A stretch of DNA of 64,000 nt from Plumapathes pennacea (Eukaryota; Cnidaria; Anthozoa; Antipatharia; Myriopathidae), in the NCBI GenBank assembly GCA_964036295.1, contig OZ038468.1, forward strand, positions 19,622,683 to 19,686,682, in the 5' to 3' direction. Shown here piece by piece: positions 9,733 through 19,849 of this stretch; the stretch's first letter is position 1, and each line of letters starts with the position of its first letter. The notes below the pieces were generated by a model, which saw only the letters and a list, made by a program, of their open reading frames with translations, did no database searches and was not told where the DNA came from. The position numbers were made by a program, and so were the translations under genes.

Positions 9733-10288
9733 CTGGGGAAAAATACTTGTGTGCTTCCCGCGGAATTTAAAACGCGAAGGCGCGCTATGAAAGGCCGTTG
9801 GCCCTGCCGTTTTCGACATCAAATTTGTATAATGTTTGTTGAGTCGCACGTGCGCCCACAGCATTCAGAAGTCGCGCTGTCCATGAAATTTCTCTGCAGC
9901 TTGGCGACTAAAAGTATACCTAAAATTAAACACATGCAGGTAACTTCAATGTGGAGTTCTGGACGGAAGGATTTGAAACGAAATTTTGCTCTTGGCTGCA
10001 TTTTGAATTTCGCGGTGCAATGCGACGCATGGCTGCGCACCAAGCATATTTAATTCTTGCTTTGAAGATTATTCTTGGATTTTACTCAAAATAAATGTTT
10101 ACGTGATGGAAAATTGGCGAGGCAACATTATCTTGTTTTGCGTGGTATTCAAGTGCAAGGAAAAACAAAATTTGGACATTTTGGCTTTTTACTAATTAGG
10201 ACCTGTTGTCTCGGTCGCTGTTGATTGACAAGTGGCTCTACGTTTCCCTGGGAAGTGCCCTTTTATAGTGCGCCCTCGTGTTTAGAAG
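9733..10288. other. No gene recognised
   Basis: Unique-looking sequence. The plus frame 9751-10053 and minus frame 10043-9819 overlap but neither shows a motif. Confidence 0.3.
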
Positions 10289-10331
10289 ATGTCGAGTATG
10301 CTCCTTCACAAACTCCTCCTCCTCAAGTCAG
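10289..10331 (+). CDS. Possible first exon (weak)
   Basis: An ATG opens a short leucine-rich frame (MSSMLLHKLLLLKS) that runs into a consensus donor CAG|GTAAGG. A TTTTATAG box lies about 25 bp upstream. It could be a signal-peptide exon, but no following exon could be assigned, so this is only a candidate. Confidence 0.18.
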
Positions 10332-10479
10332 GTAAGGTACACTATTATTTTATTGCAACACATCATACTTGATGTTGAGGGATATACACAAATTTAACGC
10401 CTGCAGTTTGTGTATGTGGTGTGTTGATACAAATATGGTGGTTCAACACGCTGCTTTCCAGTTTGACAGGGCTGCATGT

Positions 10480-10950
10480 TAGGCTTGGATAAATTATGCT
10501 CGTAAAATGGCGAATTATGCCTGCCGGCAGTGCTTGTAAAAACCGTGAATTATGCTCAAAATTATGCTCAGGGAGCAAAATTATCCTCGAACGACGCTCG
10601 GTACGAGTCTCGTCTCAGTCTCAGATTTCCGCGTATGGTTTCGCCCCCAGCCCTACGCGGCCGCTGGCTTTGAGGCGCGCTTTTATGTAATGCTGCTGAC
10701 TTTAAACTTCAGATCATGTGATGCGGGCGCGTTATAGCAGAGTTGGGTGAATCACAAGACTATATATTTTTAATTTGTTTTTAATTTGTTTTATTATTTT
10801 TTTCAGCTGTAATGCGTGTCTGTGTCTGCTGATTTCTTCAAATTATGCTCAAATTATGCTCAAAAATGAGGAATTTTGCTGGCATAATGCCCGATGCTTG
10901 AAGTGGTGAATTATGCTCGAAATTATGTCGGCATAATTTATCCAAGCCTA
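10480..10950. mobile_element. hAT-like MITE with perfect 8-bp target duplication
   Basis: Perfect 20-bp terminal inverted repeats TAGGCTTGGATAAATTATGC, flanked by CTGCATGT at 10472-10479 and 10951-10958. Length 471 bp. The interior repeats ATTATGCTC several times near each end, as subterminal repeats do in hAT elements. No transposase, so non-autonomous. The 8-bp duplication and TAG start support hAT. Confidence 0.85.
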
Positions 10951-11044
10951 CTGCATGTGTTGAGCATACATGGCCAGGTTTAAGGGCGATTAAGAGATCT
11001 TTTGACAGCTGTATGAAAAAGAGATAAAAACTACTGTAGAAATA

Positions 11045-11322
11045 ATGCATAGGTCAATTCCAGCTGTACCATCTCTCCCCCCCCCCCCCCCCCTCCCCCC
11101 TGGAAACCCTGGGGATTTTTCAGGCCTGGTTGCACCGGGGGGTGAGGAATTTGTGATAATTTGTGATAGGAATTGTAAAAAGTTAATAGGAAAAGAGTGG
11201 CAGATTTAGTTAAATTGCGAGTTTTTCTGTGCCCGGAGGCAGTGAATCTGTATCCACAGATAAAGTCACCGGGGTCAGCCTGGGGGAGAGATATGGTAAT
11301 AGCTGGAATTGACTGATGCATA
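11045..11322. mobile_element. Fold-back element with ~35-bp inverted ends and a C-tract
   Basis: GGTCAATTCCAGCTGTACCA at 11052 is mirrored by the complement of ATGGTAATAGCTGGAATTGAC ending at 11313, with CTCTCCCC on both arms. ATGCATA flanks both sides (11045-11051, 11316-11322). A C run of about 16 lies just inside the left arm. Confidence 0.65.
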
Positions 11323-11764
11323 ACTAGATTTTACCCTAGCTGAAGCACGTCGGTTACATACCTGCATGCATTGTGTCTTCAAACATCTTGTGTCTGCATG
11401 ACATTTTTAGCAGGCCTGATTGCATGCCTCACTACTGACACTAATGCCAGTTCACTTATGGGGTGGGGGTGGGGGGAAAGGGGATCGGTAGTTCAGAGGG
11501 GGTTGGTGTATGGTGACCATGCCCCAAGATCAAAACTAAGATTCTCGCTTTGGTTTCCATGACAGCAAGTCTCTTGTTCAAGGACCTTTGATCACTTAAC
11601 CTTCAAACCCTCTTACTGTGTGAGTATACAGAAATATTTGTTTGTAGCAGTTTGCCAGTTCAAGCTGCATTCATTAAAAAGAACAGAAAAGGGGAAGGTG
11701 GGGGATGGGATAGGGGTCAGGAGTGGAACCAGAATAATACCACCTCATTTACTTTTAAATATTA

Positions 11765-12480
11765 TATGCATAGAAAATATTTTGTCTTCTGAAATTACAT
11801 TTCTTGTATTTTGAGAGCATGTGTTTTAGTAAAATTTTCTATGAAATCTAAAGGTTTTATCGATGTTATATGCATAAAAAAATTCATTATCCATTTTGGA
11901 TTTTAAATATATATATAGCGCAGACATTCAAACCCCATTAGAGCTGATTTATTAAGTGAGATTTGCAAGAGCCAGAGGTAAGAACAGCTACGGGTGTCCG
12001 GGGGCTTCCTCCCCCAGAAAATTTTAAGATCTGTATCTTCTAAAATGCCATTCCCTGCATTTTGAGAATGTGTTTCAGTAAAATTTTCTATGAAATTTCA
12101 AGGCTTACAACGGGCAAAAGCGTTATGTTCATCGACTATGAACCATTACCAATATTGTCAATATAATGACAGCAGCAGTTTGGAATCACTAGCTACAGTG
12201 AAGTTGGTCAAAACATGAGATTTCTTTCATGGGTCGACTATTTTATTGACAGCAATGAACTAAAAATGTTGAAATCAATAAGTAAACGATTTGATGTCTA
12301 ATTAAGCCTGGAGATTAAGATTTGCGAGCGCTGGAGGCTCGAGCAGCTTTAGGGGGGTCCGGGGGCGTGGTCCTCCTGGAAAAGTTTAAGTTTTGCGTCT
12401 TATGAAAGAGCATTTCCTGCATTTTGAGAGCGTGATTCAGTAATATGTGCTGTGTAATCAGAAGGTTTCACCAACATAAA
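11765..12480. repeat. Three degenerate copies of a repeat around GTCCGGGGGC / CATTTTGAGA
   Basis: Blocks TGCATTTTGAGA.TGTG.TTCAGTAA..TT and AATTTTCTATGAAAT recur at about 11800, 12060 and 12420. Two copies carry a GTCCGGGGGC segment (11996, 12359). The dispersed repeat 12109-12311 sits between the second and third copies. Confidence 0.6.
12109..12311. repeat. Dispersed repeat, copy 2 (pair with 9231-9420)
   Basis: Direct repeat of 9231-9420, about 2.9 kb away. Confidence 0.85.
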
Positions 12481-13288
12481 ATGCATACTAAAATGAATAT
12501 TTGCTCTTAGTAGTGAACCTCCAGTTTCTTGAGCTTTGAAGGTGTTCACAAAAGTTTCCTTCCTTCAGGTCCTAAAGTTGAATGTCTGCACTTTGTATAT
12601 TTTTTAGTTAAAAATTGAATATTACATTTTCTATGTATAAAATGTTTATGAATATAAAGTGAGATGGGATTTTTCCACTTCATGGAAGTTGAAGAGTTAC
12701 GAAAATAGAAGTTAGCAAAGAAATGCTCAGAGGATATTACAGGTCTGTTTTAACTAACAGAATTAATATTTCAAAAAGTGGGGATTAATCTTTTGATTTG
12801 TCAGTCAGTCGACTTTGACTGATCACTGACGTAACATGGTTCTTGATAATAGGCAGGATGTTTTTTGTTGTAAGATACAGACTGTACTGTCATTTTAAAA
12901 TGTTTATTCTGATCTAACAGCAAACAATGTCAGAGTAAAGGGTGAGTCGAGAGTAACAAAGAGCAAAGAACTTCTTTGTTTGGAGTAAAGAAACGAAAAC
13001 AGCGTTTCATATTACAAATCAGCACAGCCACTTTACTAAAGTATCATATCAACTATCGTCGTCTATATATACACCCGTTCTATGCATATCAAGTTTTATT
13101 TGTTGCCTGTTTGGTGCATATTTGTTGCGGTTTGGACAGCTCTTGTGCGCGACAATTGGAAAGTCTCTTATAAATGTATTTATTGGTCGCTTCCAGATTT
13201 GCGTTTAGGAAAGCCGGCGGATACTGTAAATATTTGTTTTTGGAAATCTTTTGCAGATCTGATTTTAAGAGGTTCTGCCAAGGATGAA
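12481..13288. other. Upstream region of the TIG gene, no feature recognised
   Basis: AT-rich, with no recognised repeat. A TATATATA stretch at 13062-13071 lies about 220 bp upstream of the ATG at 13289 and could be part of its promoter; this is a guess. Confidence 0.25.
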
Positions 13289-13595
13289 ATGGCTTCGCTC
13301 ATAATCACTGTTCTATTTCTTGCGGCGGCTGCAATTGTGGAAGGTAAGTACCAAGCAGTTGACTAACTGTTCAAGTTTTGCTTAATACACAAGCCACATG
13401 TGGCCATCCAGTGATATTCGGCTACAATTCGATATGAGTTCGTGTTTAAAAGCACCCCGCACCTGGAACAAGCTTTGAAACGCTCGTCCGGCTGACATTA
13501 CACAATTTTCTCCTTTATAGGCGGACACGTCACCCATATAAGTCCAACGAGTGGAAGCAAAGCGGGCGCAACTCGATTGACTATCTTTGGAGAAG
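13289..13595 (+). CDS. PKHD1L1: Fibrocystin-L-like protein, first two coding exons (signal peptide and start of a TIG domain)
   Basis: Exon 13289-13343 encodes MASLIITVLFLAAAAIVE, a clear signal peptide, and ends in a consensus donor GAAG|GTAAGT. Exon 13521-13595 (acceptor TTTATAG, donor GAAG|GTAAGG) continues in phase as GGHVTHISPTSGSKAGATRL then TIFGEG. The pattern V..ISP..GS..G.TRLTI.G.GF is the start of an IPT/TIG domain, and a signal peptide directly followed by such a domain is how fibrocystin-L (PKHD1L1) begins. Other TIG receptors are possible. The next exon was not found: ERGIC1 exons begin at 14069, so the gene is either cut here or has ERGIC1 sequence inside its intron. Confidence 0.6.
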
Positions 13596-14068
13596 GTAAG
13601 GATCGAAAATACTGACAAGGACCCCAGGGTTATTATGGCGCACATTGAGGGATTTGTAAGATTCAATATTCGGAATACGCGCTTAACTACTGAAGTGCAA
13701 TAGCATCTTTCATACCGGCTTGACTTATGCGGTTCTCGAGTTTTCTTGGGCAGTTTTTTTGGTGGTTACCTTTGGACCGGGAGTGGCACTGTGACGGTTT
13801 TTCCAAATCACCGCTAAATCTTCCCAGAAGACAGCCGTCATTACGAGACAGCCAGCATGTATTCCAGACATTGCGTAACTCCAAACAAAACTTTGGCTTC
13901 AACTTTTGTTCTAGCCTTTCTCTTCTGAACCTTGGACATTCGTTGATGATAAACTCTCCATCTCTATTATCTTCCTTTTTGACATCCAATTTTGGGCTAA
14001 ATGCACTATAGCGAGGATTCCCAGCAGGGACATTATTCGCATACTTCAGACTATTTGTTCAGTTGTAG
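13596..14068. other. Interval between the TIG exons and the ERGIC1 exons
   Basis: Long open frames exist on both strands (plus 13727-14011, minus 13989-13687), but neither shows a recognised motif. A junction between PKHD1L1-like and ERGIC1 sequence should lie in this interval if the two were joined by rearrangement. Confidence 0.3.
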
Positions 14069-16868
14069 GACTGGATATTCAAGATGAAATGGGAAGGTAA
14101 ACTTTTCTCTATTGTGTTTTCAAAATAAATGGATGAGTAATATAGTGAAAATTAGTGCAGTGTTGCAGCTTAATGCATTTGAGACTTTATATTCCATAGC
14201 TTAGTTTTAGATGGTATTGTAGTGGTGTGTGCAAAGGTTTGTACAGTCATGTGTGAGGGTGATGTCTTTTGTAGTTACTTATATCTGACTGTGTGTATTT
14301 TTAGACATGAAGTTGGTTTCAATGAAAACACTGACAAACAAGAAATAAATGGTGGAGGTACTGTATCAACAGCATTAAAGACTGTTAGCATTATAATATA
14401 AAATTATTCAGTTTATGTTGACATCATGTATTCTAAAATAGTTGAGAAACTTCATCATCTGCGGTGTAATTTTGTGACACATTTGTCAGTGAGCACTTAA
14501 GGTCACTCCAGAGTTTCATCGGGCGCACTCCTCCATTACAAGCTTTGGATCATAATTTTTTGGGTTTAATGTGATTCCTATGAAACTATGAAACTCGTTC
14601 AGCAATAATGTGGTAGAATTACACCCAGTGAAATTGGTATATTTTTGTGTATTATCGGCTGTTTGTGTACTGTACATCACTAATGCATATTTTCTGGAAT
14701 ATTTTTGTTTTTCATTTTCCTCATTCAGATGGCTGTATCTTCACTGCAGTTTTCTCTGTTAACAAGGTAATCATGGTTTGAAAGCTCTTCAGTTTGACTG
14801 CTTGTCTTGAAGGTCCTTGGATTTATAACACACTGTCATGCAGTAACACACTGTTAATGCTCTTATAAGGCCCCCCTCTACAAATGCAATATTTTTTTAA
14901 ACAAGGCCTCCCCCTTCCTCTCATTTTCATTTCACTAAGTGTCTTCTTCAGTCTTACTTGAGATATATCACACTATACATTATCTTCACTATAGGTTCCT
15001 GGAAATTTTACATTTCTACACACGGAGCTGGACAGCAGGTACATACTTACATACAGTGACTGTTGCATATTAATTATTTATTATATAGACACGAGTGTTT
15101 TACTGGAAAATATACCGTGCGTAAAATCCATACGAAACTACATCCGGGACCTGAGTGGCGTATTTTCCATATCCTCACTAATGAGGATATCGTTTGCGTC
15201 ATTTCCCGCTTTTGCAAGGTTGTTTGTGCAATTTCTCGTAAAACACTCGTGTCTAATATAATAAAAAGAAAATTACACGGCGGCTTGAAGATATGGATTT
15301 TATTTTCTCGTGGTAAAAACAATATTTTACTCACTCGCGAAGCGCTCGTTCGTAAAATATTGTTTTACCACTCGAAAATAAAATTCATATCTTTGCGCCG
15401 CCGTGTAATATCCTCTATTTATGTAACTGTATGCTGTCAGGGAGTTTTAATTAAACAATTTCACAAAACTACCTCAGCATCATTACTAAACGTCAAGCTT
15501 TACAGGAGCAATGTAATTGGTAGATCTCTTACGGTAAACAAGCTCATTTTCGCTTTCAGAGTCTGTGTATTCACTTTTTGTTTTGATCTTCAACTCTAGT
15601 GTTAATGAGGCACAAATTATTTACAAATCACACGTTTTGTATCTTAACCCTTTGTTGTCGTTTTTTTCAGCCTTCTAATCCAGACATGAGTCAGTCAATA
15701 AACTCAGTACACTTTGGATCAGAAATTAAGGTACATGTATAACTTTACAGCACTCTTTGTGTTAGTTCTGGTCGGATGTCCCAGGGACTGCCACAGCAGC
15801 CTCATTCTAAATATTTACTTTTTTCTTTTTTCAAGGATAAGATTCCTGGTGCTTTCAATGCTCTTAAAAATCTTAGCAGAGAACATGAAAACAGTAGGTT
15901 TTTCTTCCGTTTCATTATCACTTCAGTCTATCTTATCTCCTCTTTCCCATTCTGCATTCGTCCTCTTTTTCTTCTTTCTTTAGTTTCATTTGTCAATCAT
16001 TCATTCTCTCTTGTATTCTAACTTTACTTTAGGTCTCTCATCCCATGATTACGTTATTAAGATTGTCCCAACCATCTTTGAGAGGTTGAATAGAAGTACT
16101 GCTTTCTCATATCAATATACATGGGCATATAAGGTAAGATCACTCTGAAATAAAGAAAAAAGAGCCAAAACAGACCCGTTGGCAGATGACTGTCATAATT
16201 GATCGTGTGATTGCTTTGGTTTTGTGGTTTTGTTATGCTTATAAGCAATGCAAAACCAAAACAATCACTCGTTTAATTTCAACAGTTCACGAAAACGGCT
16301 CTATTCTCAAGCAAGAATTCACTCTAGCTCAATCAATCAGGAACAAAACATCCAAACTTTGATCTTTTCATACAAGCAAGTGGCAATGGCGCTTTCTCGC
16401 ACTCCTAAATTTGGGCCAGGTAGTGGTGAAACGGAGCTTGTTTTGATTGATTTTCATAAAATCAAAGGCAAAATACGAACAGCATGAGTCATAAAGGCTG
16501 TGAAGAACAGCTTCAAATAACTTGAAGCCAAACTAATTTTAGCAATCTGGTTTTACTTTTAAGAAGGAAGTCCAATCAGCAGTGCGAGGAAACGCCATCA
16601 CCACATACTTGCTGCATAAAGACAAAGATCGCAGTTTATTTCGTTTTGTTACTGATTGACTTAGCATGGTGCAAAGTTGTCTGGACCAGTCAGAAACCGT
16701 AGTAAACACAAAAACAAAACTAAGAACAAAATTAGTTTCGACAGTCATCTGAAATCTGCGCTACTAAGTGAGTCATTGCTGAATTGGGCCATGTGTTGAT
16801 ATTTCATGGTGCTCTTGTTTGTCACCAGGATTACATTTCCTATGACAACGGGGGCAACGTCATGCCAG
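14069..16868 (+). CDS. ERGIC1: ERGIC1, eight consecutive middle exons (5' and 3' ends missing)
   Basis: Exons: 14069-14096 (LDIQDEMG), 14305-14357 (HEVGFNENTDKQEINGG), 14729-14766 (GCIFTAVFSVNK), 14995-15038 (VPGNF then HISTHGAGQQ), 15671-15730 (PSNPDMSQSINSVHFGSEIK), 15836-15893 (DKIPGAFNALKNLSREHEN), 16033-16133 (SSHDYVIKIVPTIFERLN), 16829-16868 (DYISYDNGGNVMP). All junctions have AG/GT and matching phases. This is the lumenal core of ERGIC1, which works with the other ERGIC/Erv proteins in ER-Golgi cargo traffic. Exon 14995-15038 is one base short: a C is missing after 15009 in the codon for His. Exons for roughly the first 75-80 residues (cytosolic N-terminus, first membrane helix) are not found upstream. 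The exon that should follow 16868, starting CC ATC TGG, is found only at 7451, upstream. Confidence 0.88.
15083..15260. mobile_element. MITE with ~22-bp inverted ends, in an ERGIC1 intron
   Basis: AGACACGAGTGTTTTAC at the left is mirrored by GTAAAACACTCGTGTCT at the right, ending 15260. An inner palindrome ATATCCTCACTAATGAGGATAT lies at 15167-15190. Confidence 0.75.
15272..15409. mobile_element. Fold-back MITE, almost a perfect palindrome
   Basis: The two ~58-bp arms (ATTACACGGCGGC ... AACAATATTTTAC and complement) enclose a short loop CTCGCGAAGCGCTCG. The whole 138 bp could form one long hairpin. It begins 11 bp after the MITE at 15083-15260. Confidence 0.85.
16150..16750. repeat. Intronic repeat region with a TTGGTTTTG hairpin
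   Basis: GTGATTGCTTTGGTTTTG (16207-16224) pairs with CAAAACCAAAACAATCAC (16251-16268). Further on, GGCGCTTTCTCGCACT (16388) and AGTGCGAGGAAACGCC (16579) are also inverted relative to each other. Probably one or two decayed inverted-repeat elements in the ERGIC1 intron 16134-16828. Confidence 0.5.
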
Positions 16869-17107
16869 GTAAAGTGCATTCACTCCCAAGAGTAATCAAG
16901 TACAATTCTCTCTTTTCAGTCTCCAACCAGAGATATATATACAGTATGGAGAATTCGGCATTTGATACTTTGTTACAATGACGGTTGATTACAACATTAA
17001 TTCTCGTTTCATCACTCGTACATTTTCTTATTTTAGGTATGGGAGAATTTGTATTTTGAGCTTGAGAGTGAAAGGGTTAACCACCACAAGCAAACTTCTT
17101 GTACTAA

Positions 17108-18090
17108 AGCCCCAGGCTCCTTAGAGGTTTTCAAACCAAATTTTTTTAGTCTCTGAATCCAACTCAAACATAGAAAATAGGAACTTGAGCTAGTAACTGA
17201 TAGAAATCTGCCCTTTGAATTTGAAAATATGTTTTAATCTTGGAGAAAACGACGGTCAAAGTTGCAATTAGTTAGGGGAGACCAGCCTAGACTGGCTCCT
17301 GGGATTTTAAATTTAAAATTTTGTGGTCTCTAAATCCATCTTGATTGCAGAAAATAGGAACTTCAGCTAGTAAAATTGATAGAAATCTACCCTTTGAATT
17401 CGAAAATAATGTTTTAACTTTGGAGAAAACGAATGTTAAATTTAGAGGTCAACAGGATTAGACCCTTTTTTCATCTCTGAATCCAACATGAACACAAAAA
17501 GTAGGTTACCTAAGCTAGTAACTGATAGAAATCTGCCCTTTGAACTTGAAAATGTATTTTAATCTTGGAGAAGACGACAGTCAAAGTGGGAGTTAGTTAG
17601 GGTTTAAGACCCAGGCTCCTGGGGTTTTCAAACCAATTTTTTTAGTCTCTGAATCCAACTCAAACACAGAAAACAGCTAACTGAGCTAGTAACTGATAGC
17701 AATATGCCCTTTGAATTTGAAAATGTATTTTAATCTTGTAGAAAACAACAGTCAAAGTTGGACTTAGTTAGGGTTTAAGACCCAGGCTCCTGGGGTTTAT
17801 AAACCAATTTTTTTCATCTCTGAATCCAACTCAAACACAGAAAACAGGTAATTGAGCTAGTAGTTGATAGAAATATGCGCTTTGAATTTGAAAATGTATT
17901 TTAATATTGGAGAAAACGACAGTCAAAATTGGAGTTAGTTAGGGTTTAAGACCCAGGCTCCTAGGGTTTTTAAACCAAACATTTTTCATCTCTGAATCCA
18001 ACTCAAACACAGAAAACAGGTAATTGAGCTAGTAACTGATAGAAATCTGCCCTTTGAATTTGAAAATATGTTTTAATCTGAGAAAACAAT
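17108..18090. repeat. 172-bp tandem repeat, six units
   Basis: The TCTGAATCC landmark (once TCTAAATCC) recurs at 17152, 17329, 17476, 17648, 17819 and 17991, giving spacings 177, 147, 172, 171 and 172. Units share GAGCTAGTAACTGATAGAAA and CCAGGCTCCTGGGGTTT. The array follows the last ERGIC1 exon of this block by about 240 bp, in its downstream intron. Confidence 0.92.
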
Positions 18091-18284
18091 GGGCGTTGCT
18101 AAACAGCGAAACGAAACAACGAAACAGCAAAACAGTTTCAAAATCTTAAATTTTAAAAAGAAAGGCAAAACAACATAAACCACAAATCGAGAATGGCGAA
18201 GAATGAGAACGCCTCGAGCACCAACATGGATCCAACTATAAACGCACGTAGGTTGTTCAAGCTGTTATGTCCCACAGATTCGAA

Positions 18285-18765
18285 GCGAACTTACTTGGTC
18301 AGACGGAGGGCTAAAACACCTTCGTGGCGCTATTAGCTTTTCCACATCAAATCAAACTGTGCGGCTCCGACACAGAAAGAAACATAAAGAAATCTGTTTA
18401 TAGTGTCCAGTCCTCACTCCAAAGTTGCGTCCATCCGCGCAGGATGCATCTATCCAAAAGCGAGGTCACGCGTGTGAACATTGCAAGGGCAGTGAAATAA
18501 TTGTGAACACTAATGCCTGGTTCACACTAGCGACATAACGACATAAAGAAATGATCAGTTTTTTCCTTATATCGTTATGTCCATGTCGTTATGTTACTAT
18601 TATGTCTGCATGTTCACACTCCTAACATAACGGCATTAATGTAACGACGTTATGCTCATGTTAGTATGTCGCTAGTGTGAACCAGGCTTAACAGTTTGAT
18701 GTGATGTGGAAAAGCTAATAGCGCCAAGAAGGTGTTTAGCCCTCCGTCTAACCAAGTAAGTTCGC
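18285..18765. mobile_element. Fold-back element with ~75-bp arms at the edge of the satellite
   Basis: The left arm 18285-18359 starts GCGAACTTACTTGG; the right arm 18692-18765 ends CCAAGTAAGTTCGC. The arms differ by a few bases and small indels. The satellite begins immediately after the right arm. Confidence 0.85.
18514..18688. mobile_element. Harbinger-like MITE nested in the fold-back element
   Basis: Terminal inverted repeats of ~24 bp (GCCTGGTTCACACTAGCGAC and complement), flanked by TAA at 18511-18513 and 18689-18691. A 3-bp TAA duplication is typical of PIF/Harbinger. Length 175 bp; the interior repeats ACATAACG-type motifs. Confidence 0.8.
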
Positions 18766-19849
18766 CTATGTACAGCCTTTGTCAATCATTAGATTCGCAT
18801 ACAAGTTTCAGGGAATATTTCTGAATGTTTCACAAGTGTGGTGATATACAAGATAAGATTCTATCTAAATCGATCGGGGTGCAATGAGACTTTAAACTTT
18901 GCATACCAGTCCGCCTTTTCCGGTCAAAGTTACAATAAAATTAATCTTTTCGGCATTCGCAAAAGCGAACTACAGCCCGGTCATTGATTAGCTTCGTATG
19001 AACGTTTCAGGGAATATTTCTAAATGCTTTAAGAATGTGCTGATAGGCAATGTATTATCATATCTAAATTGAACTGCGAGAGATCAGACTTCAAACTTTA
19101 CATACTAAACCGCCATTTCCGGTCAAATTTATAGAAAATTGAATTTTTTGGCTCTTCGTAAAAATTATGTACAGCCTCGGTTAATCATTGGTTTCGCAAA
19201 ACAGTTTCAGGGAATGTTTCTGAATGTTTCTCAGGTGTGCTGATGTGCACTGTGTGATTGTATCTAAATCGATCTGCGAGTAATCAGACTTCAAATTTCG
19301 CATACCAAACCACCATTTCTGGTCAAGTTTATAGAAAATTGAATTTTTTCAATTTTTTCGTAAAAATGATGTACAACCTTTGTCAATTATTAGATTCGCA
19401 TACAAGTTTCAGGGAATGTTTCTCAGGTGTGCTGATGTGCACTATATGATTGTATCTTAATTGATCTGCGAGTAAACAAACTTCAAACTTTCCCTACCAC
19501 AACGCCATTTCTTGTTAAAGTTGAAATAGAATCAATTTCTTCCTCGTTCGCAAGAGCGATCTACAGCCTCGGTCAATGATTAGATTCGCATGAAAGTTTT
19601 AGGAAATTTTTTTAAAGATTTTACAAATGTGCTGATATGTAGGGTATTTATATATCTAAATCGATCTGCTAGTAATCAGACTTCAAACTTCGCATACCAA
19701 ACCACCATTTCCGGTCAAGTTTATAGAAAATTGAATTTTTTGGCTCTTCGTAAAAACGATGTTCGGCCTCGGTTCATCATTAGATTCGCATGATCGTTTC
19801 AGCGAACGTTTGTGAATGTCGCATAAGTGTGCTAATGTTCACTGTATGA

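Noticed and set aside
13687-14011. Overlapping ~100-codon open frames on both strands between the TIG and ERGIC1 exons
   Set aside because: No recognised motif on either strand, and splice sites are not convincing; possibly an old repeat.
15063-15599. 178-codon open frame in an ERGIC1 intron
   Set aside because: It is made of two inverted-repeat elements; the reading frame follows the palindrome rather than a protein family.
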